64,000 nt of DNA, taken from contig JAWZYV010012528.1 in assembly GCA_038373885.1 (NCBI GenBank), positions 124,001-188,000 on the forward strand. Reading direction: 5' to 3'. The translations under genes were made by a program, and so were the position numbers. Positions 50,464 to 60,256 of the stretch are shown here, one piece after another. The stretch's first letter is position 1. Every line of letters begins with the position of its first letter. The notes under the pieces are model-generated. The model searched no databases and was not told the DNA's origin. It worked only from the letters and a program-made list of their open reading frames with translations. This stretch comes from Cheiracanthium punctorium. Taxonomy: Eukaryota > Arthropoda > Arachnida > Araneae > Cheiracanthiidae.

Positions 50464-51504
50464 ATGCCTCGTAGGAAACAACGATCATCTTTTGATCAAG
50501 TATCCGAGTTTGACAGAGGAAGGATAGTGGCATACCGAGATTGTGGGTTATCTTTCAGGGAAATCGGTCGTCGTATTGGACGAAACCAAACAACTGTGAT
50601 GCGGATATGTGATCGTTGGGTGCAGGAGGGTACGACGGACAGACGTGATCGACCGCATCGACCTCAGTGCACCACGTCACGTGATGACAGGCAGATTGTA
50701 CGCATGGCAGTGACGGACCGCTCAGTCACATCACGAACCATATCACAGCAGATTCAGTCTGTAACGCATCATCCAGTGTCTGCGCGTACCATTCGACGTC
50801 GTTTACAGCAGAATGGTCTGTCCGCAAGACGTCCGTTGCTTTGTCTACCTCTGACGCGGAACCACAGACGTCTCCGCCGCCAATGGTGCGATGAAAGAAG
50901 GATGTGGACGACAGAATGGAATGAAATTCTCTTTACTGACGAGTCACGCTTCTGTATGCAACACCACGACGGTCGGATTCGAGTCTGGAGACACCGTGGA
51001 GAGAGGATGCTGAACAGCTGCATTATGCACCGTCACACTGGTCCTGCACCGGGTATTATGGTATGGGGCGGTATCGGATATCTCTCTCGCACTCCTCTAG
51101 TACGCATTGCCGGTACTTTAACCAGCCAGCGCTACATCTCCGAGGTGTTGGAGCCAGTTGTCCTTTCTTACCTTCAGGGCTTGCAAACAGCCATATTTCA
51201 GCAGGATAATGCACGGCCACACGTGGCACGCATTGTCCAAGGGTTCTTCGTCAATCACCAGATTGAATTGCTTCCCTGGCCGGCGCGCTCTCCGGATCTT
51301 TCGCCGATAGAAAACATGTGGTCCATGGTTGCTCAACGACTGACCCAGAGTTCATCCCCAGCTGTCACACCAGATCAACTTTGGCAACGTGTGGAAGCTG
51401 CTTGGTCTGCTGTACCCCAAGAACACATTCAAAGTCTCTTTGAATCAATGCCGAGGCGTGTGGCAGCTGTGATCTCCAACAACGGCGGCTACTCTGGGTA
51501 CTGA
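50464..51504 (+). CDS. Tc1-family DD34E transposase, intact
   Basis: This 346-residue protein cuts its element at the TIRs and inserts it at TA. Residues about 10-55 (SEFDRGRIVAYRDCGLSFRE ... CDRWVQEG) form the first helix-turn-helix, and residues about 72-118 (DRQIVRMAVTDRS ... IRRRLQQNGLSARRP) the second. The GRPR-like linker between them is DRPHRPQ (62-68). The catalytic core has D159 in FTDESRF, D248 in FQQDNARPH and E283 in SPDLSPIENMW. There are 34 residues between D248 and E283, the Tc1 DD34E signature. The glycine-rich VWGGIG motif is at 200-205. The C-terminal PRRVAAVISNNGGYSGY is typical. Length is normal for Tc1. The ATG is preceded by AAATT and a stop, and upstream has no open extension. 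No stops, frameshifts or missing key residues are seen, so it may encode an active enzyme. Confidence 0.96.
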   Translation: MPRRKQRSSFDQVSEFDRGRIVAYRDCGLSFREIGRRIGRNQTTVMRICDRWVQEGTTDRRDRPHRPQCTTSRDDRQIVRMAVTDRSVTSRTISQQIQSVTHHPVSARTIRRRLQQNGLSARRPLLCLPLTRNHRRLRRQWCDERRMWTTEWNEILFTDESRFCMQHHDGRIRVWRHRGERMLNSCIMHRHTGPAPGIMVWGGIGYLSRTPLVRIAGTLTSQRYISEVLEPVVLSYLQGLQTAIFQQDNARPHVARIVQGFFVNHQIELLPWPARSPDLSPIENMWSMVAQRLTQSSSPAVTPDQLWQRVEAAWSAVPQEHIQSLFESMPRRVAAVISNNGGYSGY

Positions 51505-51578
51505 TTTTGGCAGGAACCACGCTTCATAGAATGCTGTAAATTTAATCATTTGTTACTTGGTCAACATGTTATCTACAC

Positions 51579-51584
51579 AATAAA
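51579..51584 (+). terminator. Polyadenylation signal of the transposase gene
   Basis: AATAAA lies 75 bp after the stop codon and inside the transposon, followed by a TTTTGTTGTG stretch. This fits a normal eukaryotic 3' end. Confidence 0.6.
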
Positions 51585-51642
51585 TTTTGTTGTGATATCT
51601 CTTGTTTTTCTTGGTGTTGCAATTTGGGTGGCCAGCAGTGTA

Positions 51643-52406
51643 TATATCTGGAGGAAAAAAAAAAAAACAGGGGTTCCTATATTGTGATTATTCTGTCCTA
51701 AACATTATTTTTTATTTTTTTCTTATTTACTAGATTAATGTTCTGTCATAGTAACTTATTATACATACTTTGTCAATAATAATAATCATTATATTTTTTA
51801 AACAATATGTTATATTTAATTTTGCTATACTATTTATTTTATTCAATCATTTTAATTTATTATTATTCAATATATATTTATTATATTAATATACCTGGAT
51901 ATTCTTAAAATTTAATAATATTACCTTTTAGTATTTGGCAACTCCTATACTTTCTTCTTTCCACTTTTACACTTTTATTTAGTGGCAACACCATTTTTCA
52001 CTTTTTACAATTCTTAGCATTGGCAACCCATATCAATTGTTCAAATGAAATTTCCATGTGCTCAAGGTCTGGTATGTAAAATTATAATTCCTATTTCTAA
52101 TTTTTGTTATCTTTTTGATTTCTTCTTTCCTTTATATAGTAGGGTAGGGCCCAGATGTGTGGAGTTAATATCTCTTCTGATATGCCACACAACCGAAACC
52201 CTACTATTTGGTTTGCTGTAAATTATAATCCACTGTTTGTGGCCCCTGACGATGGTGACAGTGGTTATAATTTCCGTTCCATTATATTATCACAATAATT
52301 CTTGCACTTTATTTGGCTTCAAAATCTGGTTTCTAATTCTTGCTAATAGCTGTTATATTTTTATGCGAGATATGTCTTATTTGTAGTATGTTTTGTGTTT
52401 TACTTG

Positions 52407-52445
<39 letters not shown>

Positions 52446-52829
52446 AATTATATGTGTGTTATTATATATATCTGTGTGTGTGTGTGTGTATGTGTGTGTG
52501 TGTAAATTTATCTCTATATGTGTAGTTTTATCATTAAGGCATAGAAAATGAGAAAGAAAGCCAAGATTTCGACTGAAATTTGTAAATAATATTGTAGATT
52601 CAAAACATACATTCTTGTAAGCCATTCAAACAGTGCTAGGACGTATGCGGTTAAATGACTAACAAAAATTGTCATAACTTTATCAAAATTAAACCGAATT
52701 GGATAAAATCGGTCTCATTTTAAAGAGGAGAACTTTAAAAACAAGGAAGGACTAGGGGATCAAGTGCCACTCACCTTCTTCCTCGGTTTAATTAACTTTG
52801 CATCAGGAGCTTCTGAGCAACCGTGTTGA
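51643..52829. other. Spacer with (AT)n and (TG)n tracts
   Basis: AT-rich sequence with an (AT)n run at about 52412-52441 and a (TG)n run at about 52472-52503. No coding similarity. The last 100 bp may include decayed upstream parts of the next Tc1 remnant. Confidence 0.55.
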
Positions 52830-53290
52830 ATAGTTATGGCTGGATGGGCTCTCCAATGCTGCGGGCTATCTGAACATCATTGAGAAATAGTTGCACCCTT
52901 ACATGGCGTATATCTTCCCAACAGGAAATGGAATCCTCCAATAATAAATACAACGCGCCATGTCACAAGGCTGGAATTGTGTTGGAGTGGTTCGAGGAGC
53001 ATAGTGATGAATTCCGATTAATGTCCTTGCCACCTAACTCGCCAGATCTTAATCAGATAGAGCATCTTTGGGATTACATGGAACGGCAGCTCAGAGCTCG
53101 AACACCACCATTTTCCAACATCTCGACTTTGCGTGATCGCTGCTTAAATATTTGGTACAACCTGTCTCCAGTTATCTACCAAAAACTGGTGGAATGCATG
53201 CTCAGGCGAGTTGCAGCTATTTTAAAGGCCAAAGGAGGCGCAACAGGTTATTGAGTAGGTGGTCATAATGCTTTGTATCTTCAGTGTATT
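52830..53290 (+). pseudogene. Tc1 transposase, C-terminal remnant
   Basis: The reading GYLNIIEK, stop, LHPYMAYIFPTGNGILQ shifts frame into KYNAPCHKAGIVLEWFEEHS, LPPNSPDLNQIEHLWDYMER, TLRDRCLNIWYNLSPVIYQK and MLRRVAAILKAKGGATGY, with TGA at 53252-53254. It is the end of a Tc1-type transposase. The expected QQDNAPCH is disrupted: an AT-rich insertion (CAATAATAAATACAAC) replaces the second catalytic Asp and shifts the frame. The IEHLWD Glu is kept. The TIR-like TCAGTGTA ends at about 53288. The upstream two thirds of the gene are missing or unrecognisable. Confidence 0.8.
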
Positions 53291-53399
53291 CCCAGGTAGC
53301 ACAACAATGCTTTATGAACGTCTATTAACGCTCAGACAGCATCAATAAACGTTCTTTGAACGTTAAAAGACGTTGAGAACGCTTCTTGCGCTGCTTGGG
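53291..53399. mobile_element. 109-bp mini foldback element, CCCAGGTAGCACA type
   Basis: The left end CCCAGGTAGCACAACAATGC is answered inverted by the right end (read inward CCCAAGCAGCGCAAGAAGCG). The 70 bp between consist of palindromic AACGTT words (GAACGTCTATTAACG, AAACGTTCTTTGAACGTTAA, GACGTTGAGAACG). The flanks share ATT on both sides. It is the smallest member of the group seen at 39951-45265 and sits directly against the Tc1 remnant end. Confidence 0.7.
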
Positions 53400-53525
53400 A
53401 TTACACTGCCTTTAAATAATCGGCATCACAAAAAAATCTAACATAAGAGCTCTTGGGATTTTTTTTTACTCAAGTAACAAGTCATACCCCCCCCCCCAAA
53501 AAAAAAGTGTGTGCGTGTAATCTTT

Positions 53526-56500
53526 ACGCGCGATTGAAGTAAAACTTCTTTGACGTTGGATTCAGTTACAGCCAGATTCATTTCTTAGTGGTGTTCATCC
53601 CCATGTTCTTAAACCGTTGTTCCGTCTGGAGGTTGGGTTAGAATCCAGGGAGTGTCCATGTATTATCCTTTAACTGTGTTCTTAAACCGTTTGCAGCCGG
53701 GGTTTATTTCTTTGTGGTGTTCCATACCTGTGTTCTTCGTTGTTTCGTCTGGAAATTGGGTTAGAATCCAGGAAGTGTCCATGTTGTCGTATTATTCTTT
53801 AACTGTTTTCTTATGCCATTGTTCAGTCTGGAGGATGGGTTTGAATGGGGAGAATGCCCATAGTGTAATATTATACTTTAACTGTGTTCTTTAACTGATG
53901 TTTTCCTCTGTTTGTTGGGTTCGAATGCAGGTAGTGTAAATTTTTTTTGTGTGTTTTTCTATCACAGGGTTCTTAAGCGTTGATTTCGTCTGCTGGTAGG
54001 TTTCGAATTATTATTCTGTATCCGTGTTTTTAAACTGCAGGTTCTGCCTATTGTTTGGGATTGATTGCAGCCAGGGTCCGTTTCTTTGTGGCGTACCAGC
54101 CCCGTGTTAAACCGCCTCCGTCTTGAGGTTGGGTTAGAATCCACAGAGTGTCCATTTGTTATTCTTTTATTCTGTTCTTAAATCGTTTGCAGCCAGTGTT
54201 TGTTTCTTTGTGGTGTTACATACCCGTGTTCTTAAACCGGTTGTACCGTCTGAATATCGGGTTAGCATCCAGAAAGTGTCCGTGTTGAACACGGAGATAT
54301 ATTATAGGAGTGGACACTCTCCATAGCTGCTACACTGGATTTTTGGTACCCGGAATAATTTCAATTATGTAAACACTAGATGACCCGTGCGAAAATTTCG
54401 CAAAATATCGTATTTAATACTATAACTGTAAATGTTATAGTTTGAAAATGAAAAAATGTGTCTATAAGTACATAATATTCTGTTAAATATTTTCACGGAT
54501 CAGTTAAATGTTTGATTGGAAATCATTCAAAAAGTAGACATTTAATTTAACAGAAATTGAACGGGCATGAAAATTGAAACGGGCTCGGCTAGATCTCATT
54601 AAATACGTGACCAAAAATAAATAAATAAATAAATAAAATACCCAGTTAAAGCTTATAATTTCTACTTTTGACGAAAACAGCGCCACCTGTTGGTGACACA
54701 GGTTTTTTATTTTCTATGAAATGAAAAATGTACAGAAGATGGCGCTTGAATAGCCCTAATACTACCGATATATTCAACTTTAAATATAAGAGGTGCCATC
54801 TTCGATATAGAGATCAGTGGTGCATACTGTAAACTGCTAATTTTGTTTTTAAAGAGATTTTATAACATAAAACAGTTAAAATAATTTTTTTGGATCACGT
54901 ATTTAATGAGATCTAGCCGCGCCCGTTTCAATTTAAGCCGCCCACCGGGGGTTGTCAGAAAAATGTCGCCAAACCTTCGAGAAAATGGCATAGAACAAAA
55001 TATTCTGCCGGCGACTGATGAATACAACTCACTGAATTATCAAAATGAGACGGCTCGATTGAAAAGACAAAATAAGAAGTTCTTTTAACCTCATTTAAAT
55101 ATTTATTTTACAAACTATTTACAAAAAAAACCTGTATTTCTAGTTACCTTCAATCATCCATCCCATCTATAAAAAAACATAACTCCGAGCTGTTCTATTT
55201 TTCTTACATTTTTTATCTGTCATTACCACTCATTTTTAAAGAAAGTATATTCAATTCATCTGACTCTGGCAACCTGGAGCCATGGAGTCTGTTACATTTT
55301 TTTTTTTTTTTTTTGGTTACGTATTTAATGAGATCTAGTCGCGCAAGAAAAAAAACCTCTGAGAAAAAATAATATATATGATTTGTTTTTTATTTTTTTT
55401 TATCAACAAAATGATTTTTTCCGAATTTTTGCATATTTTTCGTCAAAAGTAGAAACTATAAGCTTTAACTGGGTATTTTTCTTATTTTTTTTGGTCAAGT
55501 ATTTAGTGAGATCTAGCCGCCACAGAAAAAAACACCTTTGAGAAATAGTATATATGATGATTGGAAATCTAGTGACGTGCAGCGATCCTAGCGGTAAAAG
55601 AATAAAGCATTTCCCGTGCTGACTGATAACTAATTTTACTTGTGTTTAATTTTCCAACCTAGCATGTGAACGAGATTATGAACGCGAGCACTAAATTTTA
55701 ATTACATTTTTCCACTTTTGCTTACCTGGTTGCCTTAGTAACAAATGGGTAAAAAGAGAAAAAAGATGTTCTATCTTAAGATAATAAAAATATTGATTTT
55801 ATATTTGTTAAAGAGTGCGTATATCGTGGCTGACAGAAAAGAAGTTTTTCGTCTGACAAGGTATATATCTACATTAGAAAAGGGCTTAGAATTCATTAAT
55901 GAGTTCTTTATGTAACATGAATTTAATATTTTAATATGAGTTTTTAAATTTAAAGCTGTGCTAAAATTTGTCGCAGCATGAAATAAATGTAAATACTGCT
56001 TGTTTGAGTATGATCGTCATTATAAATAAACACTTTAAATATTGCATTCACACAAACTACATTCTTCTAAATTTACTAATATTTCTTAAAATACAGATTT
56101 TGGGCAAAATAGTAACACGACATTACTTCGCTTCGAAAATATTGCCTATATTAATTACGAAATAGTATTCTGAGACAATTATGTAATTAAAACACATCTA
56201 AAGCCAGTAATTATTATATATCTCGTTCATAAGTCTATGTATTTAATTTTTCGAAGTTCTGCTAATTCAACGATCCCCATTTACTTCGCCTCGATGGAAA
56301 TGTAAACAACCTGAGATGCGCAGTTACCCAGTGTGCGTAACGCAATCTGTTTACAACAACGGCGTTATCCAACTTTCTAAGAGAAGTGTCCCCTCCCATA
56401 AATTTGCCTTCGTGGTTTTTCCGTACGGTTTGAATCGAGAGAATGTCTATGTTGTGGTATTTTTCTTTAACTGTGTTCCTAAACTGGTGTTTTCTTCTGT

Positions 56501-56825
56501 TGGTTGGTATCGAATGCACGGAGGGTCTATTGTTGCATTTTTCTATGGCAGTGTTCTTAAACCTTTGTTTTCCTCTGCTGGTTTTGTTAGAAGTATTATT
56601 CTGTTTCTGTACTCTTAAAAGAAGTTTTCGTCTGCTAGTTTGGCTCGATTGCAGGTTCCATTTCTTCATGTTTTTCTATCACCGTGTTCTTAAACCGTAG
56701 TTTTCGCCTGCTGGTTGGGTTTGATAGCAGGCAGCTTCCGCTTTTTCAAAACCATGTGAGCGTTACTTCCGTCAGAAAAAATATCTGAGTTACTCCCTAG
56801 TCGCGCCTAAAGAAGTTTTACTTCA
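53526..56825. repeat. Compound repeat bounded by inverted GAAGTAAAACTTCTTT
   Basis: At the left, CGCGATTGAAGTAAAACTTC with TTTG follows a C/A homopolymer patch. At the right, GCGCCTAAAGAAGTTTTACT with TC precedes an A-run, so the two borders are inverted copies. Between them lie two blocks of a degenerate array (53600-54300 and 56400-56760) in which GTGTTCTTAAACCG, CGTCTGGAGGTTGGGTT, GAATCCAGGGAGTGTCCATG and CTTTAACTGTGTTC recur every 75-130 bp. An unrelated inverted-repeat region at 54587-55530 separates the blocks. Open frames inside the array are by-products. Whether this is one element or several is unclear. Confidence 0.55.
54587..55530. repeat. Inverted-repeat cluster around AGATCTCATTAAATACGTGA
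   Basis: GGCTAGATCTCATTAAATAC at 54587 with the following GTGACCAAAAATAAATAAAT and CCCAGTTAAAGCTTATAATT is repeated inverted at about 55444-55527 (AACTGGGTATTTTTCTTATT ... GTATTTAGTGAGATCTAGCC). Two further short copies in the second orientation lie at about 54897-54925 and 55317-55340. The pattern suggests several copies of one small repeat in both orientations. Upstream, ACACTAGATGACCCGTGCGA at 54369 resembles the hairpin starts of the ACTAGCTG repeats. Confidence 0.6.
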
Positions 56826-57170
56826 AAAAAAAAAAAGAAAAAAGATGCATGAGCTTACTTAGTATGTCAGTCCAGCTCTTCGGTGACATCATTAGCACGG
56901 ACATTCAAATTAACTGTTTCTTAATAGATGGGGGTTTCCCCATGTAACGTAGCCAAGATTTTATTTCAGTGGGAGCTGGGTATCAAATTGAATGCTAAAA
57001 GTCCAATTATAAGCTAAAAACACTGTCCCATTTCGGGGGGAGGGTGTACAGCCCCCTCATCCCCCCCCCTTGATACGCCCCTGGTGTCTCCAAAAGATGG
57101 TAGAGCAAGCTTAAATTCTTCATCTATTATAGATAAGTAAGCAATGTAAATTGTAAAATATGTTTTATAA

Positions 57171-57770
57171 AGCGTAGGGAAAAAGACTGACGTTACGAAA
57201 AATTCCCACCGGTTAGTTTTAAAAAGTGACACTTTTTAAATTTGTATACGATCCCGGTACAAAAAAAATCCCATTTAGTAAAATGTGCCCCATTCACTAA
57301 TGATTTGATGTAGAAAATTTGAGAATTATATTTAAAATTATATTAAAATTTGAAATTATATTAAAAAAATTATTAAATTTGAAATTATATTACAATTTTG
57401 TCAGAGCTATTAGTTCATGCTGAATTAAATCACTTTCCAATGGCTCTGGAAAGGAGAAAAAAGTGGGATCATCACGTCCTAGGAGTCATACAGAAATTAT
57501 GAGAAAAATAAATTTTGCACTGCAGCAATAAACGTTTACATTCAAATTCATGTATAGCCCTTGACTAATTTTTCTTTAAAAATGTATCTGAGACGTTTTA
57601 TGAGGAAATTTTGTGCATCACCTCATTAGTGCATGGGGCACATTTTACTAATTAGATTTTTTTTTTTGTTTTTTTTTTTTTTTTTTTTTTTGTACGTGGA
57701 TCCCTTTTAAACTTAAAAAGTGTCACCTTTTGCAAGGAACGTTTTCTTAAAGTTGACTTTTTCCCTACCT
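57171..57770. mobile_element. ~600-bp foldback MITE, TAGGGAAAAAG ends
   Basis: The left arm TAGGGAAAAAGACTGACGTT (from about 57173) continues through AAAAAGTGACACTTTTTAAA, GTACAAAAAAAATC and AGTAAAATGTGCCCCAT. The right arm has the same blocks inverted (ATGGGGCACATTTTACTAAT, a T-run, GTACGTGGATCC, TTAAAAAGTGTCACCTTTTG) and ends ACTTTTTCCCTA near 57769. Arms are about 140 bp, and the loop is AT-rich with tandem AAATTTGAAATTATATTA units. No coding content. Flanking TA on the left may be the target. Confidence 0.75.
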
Positions 57771-58107
57771 TATTATGAGCATTTTGTTCACTTTACAATG
57801 CATACTTATAGATAATAGATAAAAGAATTACAGCGTGTTACCATATTTTTCGGACAACCTGTCACTCTTTGTATCTCATGGACCACATGATGAATTTCTA
57901 GCATTGTTACCACCCTGTTTTCGAAAGAGAATGGAAAATATTTTTCCAGTCGCTATAAAAGATATTCTGGTACAATTTTATCATAGTTTTTTCCAGTGAT
58001 TCTTATGTCATCTAATAGTTCACTTAGTTTGCTTCTTAGCTATATCGAGACTTGCAGAGGAACGTCTGGCGTTGTAAATCTAGAATGCTCTAATGACTCT
58101 TGGACCG
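57771..58107. other. Spacer
   Basis: AT-rich sequence, nothing recognised. Confidence 0.5.
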
Positions 58108-58335
58108 ACCAGGTGGTGTAGTGTCTTACGAATCATTCTATCACATGATGAGCCTGAGTTCGATTCCCCGTAATCCAATGGCCAATATTTCGGGCCTTAG
58201 TAGTGGCGAATGCTTGATGGGCGTGTGCCTTCCCTTGTACAGAAATGACTCTTGATCCATAGTTTGTAGTGGTGATCAGTTTTGGATCCATAAATCAGAA
58301 ATAACGCCCCTCGAATGAAGTGTGTGGTGAGGAAA
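58108..58335 (+). mobile_element. tRNA-derived SINE, second family
   Basis: The head GACCAGGTGGTGTAGTGTCT has an A box (TGGTGTAGTGT, around 58114-58124). A strong B box GAGTTCGATTCCC lies at 58156-58168. The tRNA-like part is followed by a GC-richer body (AATATTTCGGGCCTTAGTAG, GGGCGTGTGCCTTCCCTTGT, GATCAGTTTTGGATCCATAA, ATAACGCCCC). The body is unlike the SINEs at 7848, 24509 and 42650, so this is a separate family. The tail near 58320-58340 is not sharply defined. Polymerase III transcription is expected from the boxes. Confidence 0.75.
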
Positions 58336-59635
58336 AAATCATTGATGATAAATGGAGACTGCGTAACATCGAGTTTGCGTTAGGTTGAAAAGCGTGTGTA
58401 ATTCAGTATATTCCTATATGTTTTTGCATGAACTACACATTAAGAAAGCCTAAAGGGTAGTGTTACATTGTAGACTGATTGTTTTTATCAATAAGTGCTA
58501 TTGCAAATTTCTTTTACTTTTGCTCGGACCTACGCATTTTCTCATACTATCGAATTTTATCTTACAGTAACGCCCCAATAATTTATATACAAATATATTA
58601 AAAGATTTGCATTTCTTTTTACAGCAAATCAATGCTATGTGCTATGAACATGCAAATTAGATTCTCCCTCATTCGATCACATGCGAATATTGAATATTTG
58701 TTATTGAAATTTCCATTTTCATGTGAGGAATGTAAAATGTAAAAATGTCACAAACTACGCCATTATCACATACATCAAAAACTTACTAGTCGATAATTTT
58801 GAGAACAATGTAGATCGATACAAAATTGAAATAAAATAATGGAAGCATGCTTTGCTTTTTGTCCTAAGTTTATTGGATTCAAACTCAGCGTAGATCAATA
58901 ACTTAAGACAGCTTGGATACGCTAAAAATACTAAATTATGAAGAACTTACTTTTAATGCATTTCTTTTTGATAAATGAATGATTATATTGTATATGCTAA
59001 TACAAAAGCTGTTTACATTTTGTATAGCAATTTAAGGTTTACCTATTTTATTGATAGTTAATAAATCTTTCGTTGTTCATCTGAATTTTTACTTTTTATT
59101 CTTTGTCAATTTTTAGAGCACATGATTTACTTAGCACTTTATACGTACCTAAATTTTCTAGGGAAATTAAAACTAATGTACGTCAGAGATATTTTAATGG
59201 CTTGGAAAGAAGAATTGAATGTACGATACTTTGAGCGTTCGTAATTTTAGTGTTTTAAGAGTCTTTAAGTATTGAAAAATGTCTTAAAGATTGCAAGCCG
59301 AATGATACTCGTTGTTAAATTTATTTGCTACATATTTTTCAATTTCGTACAAACATACCTTTCTCGCTGTTTTATAATCTAAAATGAAATTTATATATCT
59401 GTACTATTTCTTTTGCACAATATGAAGCTTTTGGATTTAAATCTGTATATTAAGTTTAAAAATTTTTTTAAACTAGTAAGAACTTTGGGGAAAAAAACCA
59501 CCAATATTTTGCATACAATGGCATTTCACTGCATTTAAAGTGTAATGCCATATAATATATTCATGCAACGGATTATTGTTATAGGTCAACTGGAAAATAC
59601 GCTACACCATTTGCTGTGCTGGTTATAAATGTATA
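58336..59635. other. AT-rich spacer
   Basis: About 1.3 kb without coding similarity, structured repeats or RNA genes that I can recognise. Confidence 0.5.
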
Positions 59636-60256
59636 TACAGTGATGGACAAAACATTGGCCCCACCTAATTCTAGAAAAATACAAATCTTGTACGGATGTG
59701 TTCCCCACCCTGATTTGAAAGGACAATAAGGAACAAATATAAGTATCAGAAACTGTTCACAGTAAAACATTTCACAGAAAATATATAAAAATAGGTAGTC
59801 AAAACTTTGGCTATCACCAAGTAACCCTACATGTCTCACAAAAAATAACAGAACGGCGAGACAGTTATTGAATTTTTGTTCCTTTAACATCAACGACCTT
59901 TAGCAAACGTCCACGAATTGATTTCTATAGAGTCATTATGGTCCCCTCATTGAACTTCTTTGCACATCTCTCCAGAGCACGAATCGATTCTTTCCAATCT
60001 TCGTATCGCTTTTTTCTATGCAAATCTCTTTTATTAGATGCCACACGTTCTCGATGATGTTCAGATCAGGGCTGGTCGCGGACCAATCTAAGACAGCAAT
60101 GTTATTGGACTTCAGGTACTCAAACACTTTTTTTGGAGTATGGATTCTTGCATTGTATTGTTGCCAAATCCATTTTTTCTGGCCGAATTGTCCATGACAC
60201 CACGGGAAAAAGGTGTATCCTAGATCATCATGATATTTTAAGCTGTTATATTTACG
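59636..60256 (-). pseudogene. Tc1-type element, 3' half, second Asp changed to Tyr
   Basis: After TA at 59636-59637 a TIR-like end CAGTGATGGACAAAACATTG is followed by GCCCCACC. On the minus strand the transposase part runs from about 60250 to 59936: KYNSLKYHDDLGYTFFPWCH, GQFGQKKWIWQQYNARIHTP, KKVFEYLKSNNIAVLDWSAT and SPDLNIIENVWHLIKEICIE. Family members have QQDNARIH; here the Asp is Tyr (codon TAC, 60155-60157). The Glu in IIENVW is kept. The N-terminal half is missing because the 156-bp-monomer repeat starts at 60257 and no Tc1 sequence resumes after it. The residues upstream in the same open stretch come from that repeat. Confidence 0.82.

Larger units (their letters stand above)
50230..51642 (+). 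mobile_element. Complete Tc1-type transposon with intact gene
   Basis: TA at 50230-50231 and at 51641-51642 form the target duplication. The left TIR starts CACTGCTGGCCATCGTAAAT and the right one, inverted, CACTGCTGGCCACCCAAATT; both run on to GCAACACC, so 24 of 28 bases match. The element proper is 50232-51640, 1409 bp. It holds a single uninterrupted transposase gene on the plus strand with a TATA-like box upstream and a polyadenylation signal downstream. Among the Tc1 copies in this window it is the only one with both ends, both TA copies and an unbroken gene. Confidence 0.95.

Noticed and set aside
50769..51336. Minus-strand open frames of 84 and 72 codons
   Set aside because: Shadows of the intact Tc1 transposase on the plus strand.
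53652..56700. Leu/Phe-rich open frames that look like membrane proteins
   Set aside because: They are translations of the T-rich GTGTTCTTAAACCG array modules.
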